DNA of 23,191 bases from a virus: positions 1 to 23,191 of IMG/VR virus record IMGVR_UViG_3300029922_000308; one strand, given 5' to 3'. Positions 5,973-12,130 of this stretch are shown one piece after another. The notes beneath the pieces are model-generated. The model ran no database searches. It was given only the letters and a program-made list of their open reading frames with translations, and was not told the origin of the DNA. Both the position numbers and the translations under genes were made by a program. The stretch's first letter is position 1; every line of letters starts with the position of its first letter.

Positions 5973-6151
5973 AATACTTCTCCAGTTAGGTCTTCTAGGG
6001 CTAGATAAAACTCTTGATCATCAATGTGAATTCCTTGATCCACCTGCAACGTCTTAAAGACAGAGATCGCATCTTGAAGGGCCTTCTTGTAACCCTGTTT
6101 GTATCCAATCCGGTAGCTTTCGGCGTATTTACCATCGGTATCAGGTTTCAA
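5969..6151 (-). CDS. Unknown small protein, 60 aa, TTG start
   Basis: I place the start at TTG (6151, reading left), because AAGGAGG sits 6 bases before it. A longer frame upstream would give an unlikely Ser/Arg-rich N-terminus inside the neighbouring gene. The protein begins MKPDTDGKYAESYRIGYKQG and continues as a probable helix with a Tyr/Lys/Gln pattern, then an acidic tail (DDQEFYLALEDLTGEVL). No family is recognised. It overlaps the upstream gene by 11 bases and the endolysin start by 4 bases, so all three are probably co-translated. By position it may be a packaging or lysis accessory protein. Confidence 0.65.
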   Translation of the reverse strand: MKPDTDGKYAESYRIGYKQGYKKALQDAISVFKTLQVDQGIHIDDQEFYLALEDLTGEVL

Positions 6152-6557
6152 TGTCCACCTCCTTAGGTTTGAAGTCTGGTAATATGACCTGAAGCGACGT
6201 TGCTTGTTGCTGCTGCGTCTGCTTGTCGATCCCCAGCGACTTGATGATGATCTCAACGCCTTTAAGATCGCCTTTCTCTAGGGCTTTCTTTAACGTTTTA
6301 TGGGCTAAGGGGACTAGCTCCTGCATCATCCCCTTCCAGGTACTAGCAGCTACAGACACCATCTGGTCAGAGAGTTCTGACAGGTGCTCCTTGAATTCAT
6401 CGGTCTTCATTAGCTTACCGACCTGCCGTCTCGTGATATGCATGTGGTCCATGATACCTTGTATACTACTTCCAGTAATTAACATTGACGCGACTATCTT
6501 AGCTTTTGAAGACTCAACGGCCTCTAATGCATCATCAGGTATTGTCTGTTCATCCAT
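6141..6557 (-). CDS. Probable terminase small subunit, 138 aa
   Basis: Residues 17-55 look like a helix-turn-helix (SKAKIVASMLITGSSIQGI, then ITRRQVGKLMKTDEF). Long helices follow (about 56-115, including MMQELVPLAHKTLKKALEKG and GVEIIIKSLGID). It ends with a Gln-rich linker and LQVILPDFKPKEVDIET. This order, with an N-terminal DNA-binding domain, central oligomerisation helices and an ILP-type tail, is typical of phage terminase small subunits, which recognise the packaging site. No large terminase is in this window to confirm it, so another HTH phage protein remains possible. The SD is poor (AGAGGA about 12 bases upstream), but a good promoter lies at 6583-6611. Confidence 0.5.
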   Translation of the reverse strand: MDEQTIPDDALEAVESSKAKIVASMLITGSSIQGIMDHMHITRRQVGKLMKTDEFKEHLSELSDQMVSVAASTWKGMMQELVPLAHKTLKKALEKGDLKGVEIIIKSLGIDKQTQQQQATSLQVILPDFKPKEVDIET

Positions 6558-6582
6558 ATATTATATATTTTCCTCTTGTTTT

Positions 6583-6611
6583 ATCTTACTAAAAATGGTG
6601 GAATATATCAA
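6583..6611 (-). promoter_or_regulatory. Sigma70-type promoter for the minus-strand island
   Basis: On the minus strand TTGATA (6611-6606) is followed after exactly 17 bases by TAAGAT (6588-6583). It lies 26 bases upstream of the ATG at 6557 and reads into the terminase-like, 60-aa and endolysin genes. The gap is only 70 bases and is shared with the divergent gene at 6628. Confidence 0.5.
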
Positions 6612-6627
6612 TATAGGAAATAAACAA

Positions 6628-7032
6628 ATGAAGAAAGCAGGCGGAACTAAGCACGATTCAGGTAAAGCGGGAATGGATCTTATACCCTTTGATGGTATTG
6701 TAGAGATTGCGAAAGTTCTTGACTTTGGCGCTAAAAAGTATACACCGGGGAATTGGGCCAACGGGATTCAGTTCTCTAGGCTTTTGGCAGCGGCAGAACG
6801 CCACATTGGGGAATACAAGGAAGGCCGGGATATCGATCCCGAGAGCGGATTAAATCACATCGCACATGCGGCGACCAACCTAGTCTTTCTTCTATGGATG
6901 CAAAAGCACCGACCCGAACTAGATAATCGATGGATTAAAGAGTCAAAAGAAGTCCCATCTAAGGCACAGGAAGAGGCATTTTGTGATGAGATGAAAAGTA
7001 AGGTTTCCCAAATCCTCAAGGGGATCCCGTGA
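6628..7032 (+). CDS. MazZ/DUF5664-like dNTP pyrophosphohydrolase, 134 aa
   Basis: The segment DLIPFDGIVEIAKVLDFGAK, then KYTPGNWANGIQFSRLLAAA, ERHIGEYKEGRDIDPESGLN and HIAHAATNLVFLLW, closely fits the dATP/dGTP diphosphohydrolase N-terminal family (formerly DUF5664). That family is related to all-alpha MazG-type enzymes. Key visible residues are E and H in ERHIGE, D and E in DIDPESG, and the two histidines of HIAHA. Family members hydrolyse dNTPs to dNMPs. The MazZ enzymes of 2-aminoadenine (Z-DNA) phages are related, but neither PurZ nor DatZ is in this window. The ATG at 6628 has AGGA at 6615-6618, and an upstream extension would run through the divergent gene. The stop overlaps the next GTG start. 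Confidence 0.7.
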   Translation: MKKAGGTKHDSGKAGMDLIPFDGIVEIAKVLDFGAKKYTPGNWANGIQFSRLLAAAERHIGEYKEGRDIDPESGLNHIAHAATNLVFLLWMQKHRPELDNRWIKESKEVPSKAQEEAFCDEMKSKVSQILKGIP

Positions 7033-7781
7033 CAGCTAAGAACAGTTACAGCTTCTCCGCACTCTCCGCTGCTTATAATTGCCAGCAGCTGTACAAGTTT
7101 AGGTATATTGATAAGATTATCCCCAAACAGGACCAGACGGGGGACTTAGCCTTCGGTAGTGCAATCCACTTTGCTCTAGAACAGTATTATACTGAGAAGA
7201 GTGATCCTGTAGAGAGTTTTAAATTATACTGGGAAGCAATGCTATCTAAAGACCTTCAGTACGGGAGATACAATCACGTGGCTCTGGCTGCTATGGGAGA
7301 AACCCTGCTAGTCAGATATGTAAGGCTACACGCTGATAAGCTCGGTGCTAGGTATGTAGAAAAGAGGCTCTTCACTACGATTGAAGGACATAAGTTAGAG
7401 GGTACTCCTGACGTGATAGGGGACTTTGAAGGCGAACTATCCGTGATCGACTTTAAGACCTCCGGCTATCGCTATCCTAAAGACAAGATCCTAATTAGTG
7501 AGCAAATGACCCTTTACGCCGCGATGGCCACTAAAGAATACAAGCTACCTATCACTCAGGTGGTGTATATCGTGTTCATCAAAGGCACAGTCCCATCTAT
7601 TCAGATTCTAAAGAACCCCCTCACCCAAGACACAGTTGCCGAAGTAGTGACTAACGTAGTACAACAGATTAATGATCTCGAGTCTAAGATTAAAGATAAT
7701 AGGCCTTATACAAGAAATACGAATAACTGTATTAAAGGGCCGATCATGTGCCCGTACTTTGAAACCTGTTGGAGGAAATAA
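7029..7781 (+). CDS. RecB/Cas4-like PD-(D/E)XK exonuclease with putative Fe-S cysteines, 250 aa
   Basis: RecB-family motifs appear in order: GSAIHFALE (H47), EGTPDVIG (D128), VIDFKTS (D141 and K143) and SEQMTLYAA (Q159, Y163). One cysteine lies near the N-terminus (C18) and three near the C-terminus (C234, C241, C247), the arrangement that holds an Fe-S cluster in Cas4 and AddB nucleases. Phage proteins of this kind process DNA ends for recombination. The next-but-one gene encodes a Rad52-type annealing protein, so the two probably act as an exonuclease-annealase pair. No CRISPR array or other Cas gene is present. The GTG start overlaps the preceding TGA. Confidence 0.85.
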   Translation: MTAKNSYSFSALSAAYNCQQLYKFRYIDKIIPKQDQTGDLAFGSAIHFALEQYYTEKSDPVESFKLYWEAMLSKDLQYGRYNHVALAAMGETLLVRYVRLHADKLGARYVEKRLFTTIEGHKLEGTPDVIGDFEGELSVIDFKTSGYRYPKDKILISEQMTLYAAMATKEYKLPITQVVYIVFIKGTVPSIQILKNPLTQDTVAEVVTNVVQQINDLESKIKDNRPYTRNTNNCIKGPIMCPYFETCWRK

Positions 7782-7987
7782 TGAATAAATCGGTAATGGA
7801 CTTAAAGTATCTACTACAGTCCGATTACATCATTCTCGATGGTTTTCGAACAACTAAGGATATAATCCAAGAACATTATGCAAATATTAAAGCTGGAATG
7901 GTCTGCATTCATGAGTTTAAAGACTATGTAGGACTAACTGAAACCTATAAATACTGTGTTAAATGTGATGAAAAGGAGAAACAATGA
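7781..7987 (+). CDS. Small protein with C-terminal CxH-CxxC zinc motif, 68 aa
   Basis: The ATG at 7781 is in a TAATG overlap with the nuclease stop and has GGAGGA at 7771-7776; an in-frame ATG at 7769 lies inside that gene and lacks such a site. Residues 1-40 are probably helical (VMDLKYLLQSDYIILDGF, then TTKDIIQEHY). Residues 42-63 carry C42-I-H44, a GLTETY segment and C59-x-x-C62-D. This C-terminal motif is almost identical to the end of the beta-helix protein at 3099 and probably binds one zinc ion. It lies between the nuclease and annealase genes, so it may help either. Function is unknown. Confidence 0.75.
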   Translation: MNKSVMDLKYLLQSDYIILDGFRTTKDIIQEHYANIKAGMVCIHEFKDYVGLTETYKYCVKCDEKEKQ

Positions 7988-8664
7988 CAATTAGTGAGAT
8001 GTTAGATGCAAAGATTCCCCGTGAGGTTATAAGTGATCGGGATGGGGGTGGCGGTCGTAGGCTTAGTTATTTAGAGGGTTGGTATGTCATTGACCGCTTG
8101 AACAAGGTCTTCGGTCCCGGCGGATGGTCAAAAGAGATTACGGATGTCAGACAGTTAGGGACCGCAAACGCAAAGCCCTCTTATATCGTCAAGGTCCGCT
8201 TGACGGTAATCGTGGACGGTACCGCAGTGGTTAAAGAGGGGTATGGTTATGGCTCTGATAAGAGTGCTAACAATCCTCACGAGCTGGCCATTAAAGAGGC
8301 AGTGACCGATGCCCTTAAAGTAGCCGCAAAGGATCTTGGCATGAGTATGGGATTGGCCCTTTATGATAGATCACAGGAGAATGTTGATGATGGACAAGAA
8401 AAAGAAGCCCACAAACCCGTTCCAGTGGCGAAAGCTATGGATAAGCCAGAAGTACAGAGTCAGGTCCTCGTTAGTCCTCCCGACCAAGGAGGTCAGCTAC
8501 GAAAATACATCCAAAACGCCTCTAAAATTGCCATGAAGAAAGGGCTGAGTCTCGAGGACTTAAAAAAGAGCTTTAAAGATAAGTTCGGATTTGATAAACT
8601 GTCTGATGTAAGTGAAGTCGAAAAACTGTTGGAAGTCAAAAAACATATTGACTCCCTAATTTAA
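7984..8664 (+). CDS. Rad52/Rad22-family single-strand annealing protein, 226 aa
   Basis: Residues 1-125 match the Rad52 annealing domain: LSYLEGWYVIDRLNKVFGPG followed by GW, then a KVRLTVIVDGT beta strand, GYGYG, and HELAIKEAVTDALKVAAKDL followed by GMSMGLALYD. Eukaryotic Rad52 and phage Sak-type proteins share this order. The protein would form rings that bind single-stranded DNA and anneal complementary strands. Residues 126-175 are a polar, Glu/Pro/Val-rich linker. The last 50 residues are a helical, Lys-rich tail (KKGLSLEDLKKSFKDKFGF), possibly for partner binding. The start overlaps the previous stop by 4 bases. The Cas4-like nuclease upstream is its likely partner. Confidence 0.88.
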   Translation: MTISEMLDAKIPREVISDRDGGGGRRLSYLEGWYVIDRLNKVFGPGGWSKEITDVRQLGTANAKPSYIVKVRLTVIVDGTAVVKEGYGYGSDKSANNPHELAIKEAVTDALKVAAKDLGMSMGLALYDRSQENVDDGQEKEAHKPVPVAKAMDKPEVQSQVLVSPPDQGGQLRKYIQNASKIAMKKGLSLEDLKKSFKDKFGFDKLSDVSEVEKLLEVKKHIDSLI

Positions 8665-8678
8665 CCTAAGGAGATAAC

Positions 8679-8852
8679 ATGGAACCTAATAACGAAACGA
8701 ATGAAGTTGAGACGAATACGACAAATACCTCGAATGAGACTAATTACATTAGTCGTATTGTTGACACTTTTTTCTTTGTATTAATAATGGTAGTTGGACT
8801 AGGTGGACCGGTCATTGTAGCCGCAGCTATTTATAACACTTTTCCTAACTAA
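8679..8852 (+). CDS. Small single-pass membrane protein, 57 aa
   Basis: ATG at 8679 has AAGGAG at 8668-8673. The first 23 residues are very polar, made almost only of Asn, Glu and Thr (NETNEVETNTTN). Then residues 28-52 form one hydrophobic segment (FFFVLIMVVGLGGPVIVAAA). It ends AIYNTFPN. A polar N-terminus before one membrane helix and no basic residue after it suggests an N-out orientation or a small accessory membrane protein. The next gene has its own AAGGAG overlapping the stop. No family is recognised; a holin role is not supported by its position among recombination genes. Confidence 0.6.
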   Translation: MEPNNETNEVETNTTNTSNETNYISRIVDTFFFVLIMVVGLGGPVIVAAAIYNTFPN

Positions 8853-8861
8853 GGAGATTTT

Positions 8862-9170
8862 ATGAGTCAACCACAAGAAAAGAACCCAAAGTTTAATGAT
8901 ACCCTTGCCCGAGCCTATCAGACCTCTCGCGGTGATTTTATGTCTGTAGACATCGATTCTGAAGTATTTGATGCACTACAGAAAGTAGAGATTGGGGGCC
9001 GTCTGTCACTTAAGATTATGAAAGTCAAGAAGACAGATAAGTCTCCTGATGCCTACTTTGAGTACATGACCCCTCAGAAGGTTAGGGCGTTGAAGGACTT
9101 CCTCGCAATTCAGAGAGCACAGGTCCGATCGGCCCCACCCCAGCACAAAGCCCCCGAAGACGTAGTGTAA
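8862..9170 (+). CDS. Unknown protein near the annealase, 102 aa
   Basis: AAGGAG at 8851-8856 supports the ATG. The N-terminal 30 residues are polar, the centre (about 27-75) looks like beta structure with DFMSVDIDSEVFDALQKVEI and GGRLSLKIMKVKKTDKSP, and a basic helix follows (KVRALKDFLAIQRAQVR). The C-terminus is Pro/Ala-rich and ends acidic. The size, position next to the annealase and basic beta-rich core would allow a single-stranded DNA-binding or recombination accessory role, but there is no diagnostic motif. It is followed by a 200-base structured gap. Confidence 0.6.
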   Translation: MSQPQEKNPKFNDTLARAYQTSRGDFMSVDIDSEVFDALQKVEIGGRLSLKIMKVKKTDKSPDAYFEYMTPQKVRALKDFLAIQRAQVRSAPPQHKAPEDVV

Positions 9171-9370
9171 TCTGTAGATCCCGTAGAGGTAACTCCTAGG
9201 CCCTGACGATGTCAGTCTTCTCTAGGTACTCCTAACTCGAGGATTAAAGCGTCACCTGCTCAGTGGTGAGATAGGGAGCCCTCAAGCAGTTCAGGGTGTG
9301 TGATACCGAGCGCCGGGCTAAGTCGGTATATTTTTATAGAGCAATTAAATCACCGGTTAGAAGAGAAAAA
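9171..9370 (+). ncRNA. Structured intergenic region, candidate RNA or leader
   Basis: This 200-base gap before the polymerase gene holds a series of inverted repeats. CCTAG (9195-9199) and CTAGG (9222-9226) enclose CTGAC/GTCAG (9203-9207 and 9211-9215). TCCT/AGGA lie at 9230-9233 and 9240-9243, TCACC/GGTGA at 9252-9256 and 9265-9269, and CCCT/AGGG at 9279-9282 and 9293-9296. A terminator-like hairpin follows at 9303-9329. AGGTAACTCCTA (9187-9198) and AGGTACTCCTA (9224-9234) form a near-direct repeat. Alternatives are a polymerase mRNA leader or a replication origin. No tRNA or known riboswitch pattern could be fitted. Confidence 0.35.
9303..9337 (+). terminator. Candidate intrinsic terminator before the polymerase gene
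   Basis: ATACCGA (9303-9309) pairs with TCGGTAT (9323-9329) around a 13-base loop, followed at once by ATTTTTAT. The stem is short but the T-run is well placed. It would end transcripts from the recombination genes and could be read through to the polymerase gene. Confidence 0.45.
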
Positions 9371-11206
9371 ATGAATATAATGAAAGTAGGTACATATGAA
9401 GAAGCAACGGCCCTATTTTCAACATGGGCGCACCCCTACGCAGTCCTCGATACAGAAACTACCTCTCTTAATCCTTTTGATGCTCGTGTTATTAGTTTTA
9501 CCCTCTCTGTGCCTTCTGGCGAAGATATATACTTTCTTAATGGCAGTTTCCTCTCATTTCTAAATCAGATAAAAGTCCCCCTTGTTTGTCACAACTTCCG
9601 CTATGACTTCGCCGTGTGCTTCCGGAACGGAGTGGACCTACGAAAACAAGGGCTCCTTCATGACACGATGCTTCTGGATCATCTTTTAAACGAAGAAAAC
9701 GAACATGGCCTAGATGCTCTAGTAAAGCGGTATTGGAATGATGACTACAAAGAAAAGTTCTGGAACAAATACAAGGACATTCAAGATGCGACGGAAGCGG
9801 ACCTCCTCCAGTACTCAGGCAAAGATGCGGGATATACCGCAAAAGCTTATAATAGCCTTAAACAAGCCCTTTCCGGAGTCATCCCGGACTCTCTAGTGGA
9901 CCAAACCCGAAATCTCGCACTTGCTCTCTATGATTCAGAAATTAGGGGTATCAAAGTAGACGTTGTTTATCTAAACGAAATAGGTGTGACTCTTGGACAT
10001 CAAATTACTGACCTTCTGGCCACGTTACGTAATAGTACTGACATTGAATGTTCAAGTATTGAATTGGAGCTATTCCATGCGGAGCTAGATAAAAGAAAAA
10101 CGGCCAAGGGACAAGCAGGGGTAAAACGGCCCGTGTTTAACTTTGGCTCGACACATCAGTTAGGTATGTTACTATATGATCAGCTGATGTTGCCTGAAAG
10201 AAAAAATAAACAGGGCAATAGGACGGTAGATGATGCGGCTTTAGAATCCCTCGAGGACCTACACCCGCAGGTGGCATTACTTAGGAAATATAGAGAACTT
10301 AACAAAGTCAAGACGGCCTTCATAGACGGAACATTGGAGAAATTACATGCTGGTAGGATTCATCCCTCATTTAATGTTAACGGCACAGTTACTGGTCGCA
10401 TTAGTTCTAGTAACCCTAATATGCAACAACTACCTAGGGAAGGCGGCGTTCGCGGTATTTATATCCCTGACCCTGGTTATGTGTTTCTTAGCTACGACTA
10501 CTCACAGTTGGAGGTGACAATTGCTGCCCATTATTCTCGAGACCCAAATCTCTTGTCTATTATCACGGATGGCGCTTCACAACACGATATCACGGCGAAG
10601 GGGCTTGGAATCCCTAGAGCGACTGCAAAGACGATTAATTTCGCATTACAGTACGGTGCAGGAGCCCAAAAAGTACAGAAGATCCTTGGCTGCTCTCTTG
10701 TTGAGGCAGAGGCAGCTCTTGAAAGATACTGGGAAACTTACTCAGGACTTCGCGACTTTATTAAACGATGTCACCGGAAAATCGAGTTAGGTGAGCCTCT
10801 AGTGACACCTTTTGGTAGAATCCGCCACCTCCCTTCCCGCCAAGAAATGAATGACCGGTGGGGTGACGAGGGATGGTATAGCAGATCGGAGAAAAAGTAT
10901 ATCTATAAGAGAGACATCTACTGGGCAGGTGTTCTCCGCCAAGGCCCTAATAGTATGATTCAAGGGACCGGGGCGGACTGCACGAGTGATTCCTTCATTA
11001 ATATCAATCGCGAATTAACCAAATTAGGTATAGGTTTCGGTATGTTCCCCATACACGATGAAAATCTCACCCAAGTTAAAGAAGACGCAGTTGACCAGGC
11101 AAAAGAGATCATGGAATACTACATGTGTGAGGTTGGAAAACGAATCGGTCTTACGGTGCCACTTAAAGTGGCTGGCGGTAAGCCGATGAAAAGGTGGTCC
11201 AAATGA
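9371..11206 (+). CDS. Family A DNA polymerase with 3'-5' exonuclease domain, 611 aa
   Basis: This is the replicative polymerase. The exonuclease domain has AVLDTETTS (D27, E29), LVCHNFRYDF (D79) and YSGKD (Y148, D152). The polymerase domain has TGRISSSNPNMQQLP (341-355), motif A DYSQLE (D376), motif B RATAKTINFALQYG (R416, K420, F424, Y428) and motif C IHDEN (H562, D563, E564). F424 corresponds to Phe762 of E. coli Pol I; phages with Phe or Tyr there are mostly predicted to be virulent. There is no 5'-3' exonuclease domain, as in T7-like enzymes. I chose ATG 9371 over an in-frame GTG at 9296, since that extension would run through the terminator-like hairpin. Confidence 0.95.
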   Translation: MNIMKVGTYEEATALFSTWAHPYAVLDTETTSLNPFDARVISFTLSVPSGEDIYFLNGSFLSFLNQIKVPLVCHNFRYDFAVCFRNGVDLRKQGLLHDTMLLDHLLNEENEHGLDALVKRYWNDDYKEKFWNKYKDIQDATEADLLQYSGKDAGYTAKAYNSLKQALSGVIPDSLVDQTRNLALALYDSEIRGIKVDVVYLNEIGVTLGHQITDLLATLRNSTDIECSSIELELFHAELDKRKTAKGQAGVKRPVFNFGSTHQLGMLLYDQLMLPERKNKQGNRTVDDAALESLEDLHPQVALLRKYRELNKVKTAFIDGTLEKLHAGRIHPSFNVNGTVTGRISSSNPNMQQLPREGGVRGIYIPDPGYVFLSYDYSQLEVTIAAHYSRDPNLLSIITDGASQHDITAKGLGIPRATAKTINFALQYGAGAQKVQKILGCSLVEAEAALERYWETYSGLRDFIKRCHRKIELGEPLVTPFGRIRHLPSRQEMNDRWGDEGWYSRSEKKYIYKRDIYWAGVLRQGPNSMIQGTGADCTSDSFININRELTKLGIGFGMFPIHDENLTQVKEDAVDQAKEIMEYYMCEVGKRIGLTVPLKVAGGKPMKRWSK

Positions 11207-11289
11207 TCTTACTTGGAGGCTTCCTACTCGGATTAGGCGTAGGGTTCTATTTAGGTTCTTATCTATTGGAGGTGTACTTTGCCGATTAG
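11203..11289 (+). CDS. Tiny membrane protein, 28 aa
   Basis: The ATG is in an ATGA overlap with the polymerase stop (11203-11206). Residues 2-22 are one hydrophobic, glycine-rich segment (ILLGGFLLGLGVGFYLGSYL), followed by LEVYFAD. The last 11 bases overlap the next gene, whose GGAGG ribosome site lies inside this frame. The GxxxG-like spacing could support helix packing. It is short enough to be chance, but the coupled start and clean hydrophobic profile favour a real gene. Confidence 0.45.
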   Translation: MILLGGFLLGLGVGFYLGSYLLEVYFAD

Positions 11290-11497
11290 AGAATACATTT
11301 GTTCGGATTGTGGTCATATTCAAGAATTTTTGATGGGTCGGTGGGATCCCGAAGATACGACCTTTACCTGTGTTCATTGCGACAGCCCTAAGTTGTCCAG
11401 GTTACCCCCTGTTACTGGGGGATACCATATTATCGGCTCAAACACTTCCTCTGTAAGGCCAAAAGGGGCAGGAAGTCGCCCGCGAGGTAGTAAATGA
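11279..11497 (+). CDS. FmdB-like zinc ribbon protein, 72 aa, TTG start
   Basis: PIREYICSDCGHIQEFLMG followed by FTCVHCDSPKLSRLP gives two CxxC knuckles (C8/C11 and C31/C34), the pattern of FmdB-type putative regulatory zinc ribbons. The C-terminal half is Gly/Ser/Arg-rich and ends GAGSRPRGSK, as in many family members. The TTG start has GGAGG at 11268-11272, 6 bases upstream. No in-frame ATG exists before the first cysteine pair. The molecular role of this family in phages is unknown. Confidence 0.78.
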   Translation: MPIREYICSDCGHIQEFLMGRWDPEDTTFTCVHCDSPKLSRLPPVTGGYHIIGSNTSSVRPKGAGSRPRGSK

Positions 11498-11694
11498 CAC
11501 AATTAGAGCTTTTTAAAAAACTACACTCGATTCTATCTTATCATGGCTATTTTTGTGATAGCTGGTGGACAGATAGTTTAGCCTCCGAAGCACAAGAAAT
11601 TCTCTATGAACTAGAGAAAATAGGTATAATGTTTGTCACGAAATATGAAAAAGGTAAGATTTGCGAGCATTTTACAGACATGGATTATAAATGA
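11494..11694 (+). CDS. Unknown small protein, 66 aa
   Basis: The start overlaps the zinc-ribbon stop by 4 bases (ATGA), and its own stop overlaps the next start in the same way. The sequence is acidic and aromatic, with a probable helix at 1-16 (TQLELFKKLHSILSYH), a Cys/Trp patch (FCDSWWTDSL) and a second helix (SEAQEILYELEKIGI). No family is recognised. No membrane segment is present. Confidence 0.65.
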   Translation: MTQLELFKKLHSILSYHGYFCDSWWTDSLASEAQEILYELEKIGIMFVTKYEKGKICEHFTDMDYK

Positions 11695-12125
11695 AGTATC
11701 TCCCCCTTCTCGCACTCTTCTTACCAATAGTCACAGATGCAGGCGTCCCTAAGATTACATTGGTAGAACAGGCGATGAACTTAGCAGCGATATCCGCAAA
11801 TATACCCATAAATATCCTTAAAGGAGTATGTTGGGTAGAAAGTCGACATAATCCTAATGCTTTTGTTAGGAATGATGCAGGGTCCCCATCGTATGGGCTT
11901 TGTCAATTAAAACTCAAGACCGCACGTTGGCTTGGATTTAAAGGGCCTAGAAGGGCCCTGTATAGCCCCGTGACCAATGCGGATTACGCAGCTAGGTACC
12001 TGAAATACCAGTATGGGCGGTACCACGGTAACTGGATCAGGGCGATTTCGGCTTATAATGCGGGTCGAGCCTTAACAGCTAATCTGGAGTATGTTAATTT
12101 AGTATTTAAACACGTTGCGAGGTAA
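11691..12125 (+). CDS. Lytic transglycosylase (SLT domain) with signal peptide, 144 aa
   Basis: The N-terminus MKYLPLLALFLPIVTDAG is a signal peptide or signal anchor. The SLT fold follows: GVCWVESRHNPNAF with catalytic E50, SYGLCQLKLKTARWLG (normally the GLMQ motif, here GLCQ), and WIRAISAYNAGR. It cleaves peptidoglycan glycan strands to 1,6-anhydro-muropeptides. A signal sequence on a phage SLT protein fits exported cell-wall opening during infection or lysis. Its position between replication genes, away from the endolysin and holin-like genes, is unusual. The start overlaps the previous stop (ATGA). Confidence 0.87.
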   Translation: MKYLPLLALFLPIVTDAGVPKITLVEQAMNLAAISANIPINILKGVCWVESRHNPNAFVRNDAGSPSYGLCQLKLKTARWLGFKGPRRALYSPVTNADYAARYLKYQYGRYHGNWIRAISAYNAGRALTANLEYVNLVFKHVAR

Positions 12126-12130
12126 TATGG

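Noticed and set aside
9250-9330. tRNA-like segment (GCTCAGTGGTGAG resembles a D-arm)
   Set aside because: No acceptor stem, anticodon arm or T-arm with TTC could be placed around it. The segment is better explained as local hairpins.
9296-9370. GTG start that would lengthen the DNA polymerase by 25 residues
   Set aside because: The extension passes through the terminator-like hairpin and T-run and gives an atypical N-terminus. ATG at 9371 starts the normal exonuclease fold.
9537-9842. Minus-strand frame inside the DNA polymerase exonuclease domain
   Set aside because: It is fully covered by the conserved exonuclease motifs on the plus strand and has no ribosome site.
6628-11206. A complete Z-DNA (2-aminoadenine) pathway
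   Set aside because: Only a MazZ-like protein and a family A polymerase are visible. No adenylosuccinate-synthetase-like PurZ and no HD-domain DatZ occur in the window.
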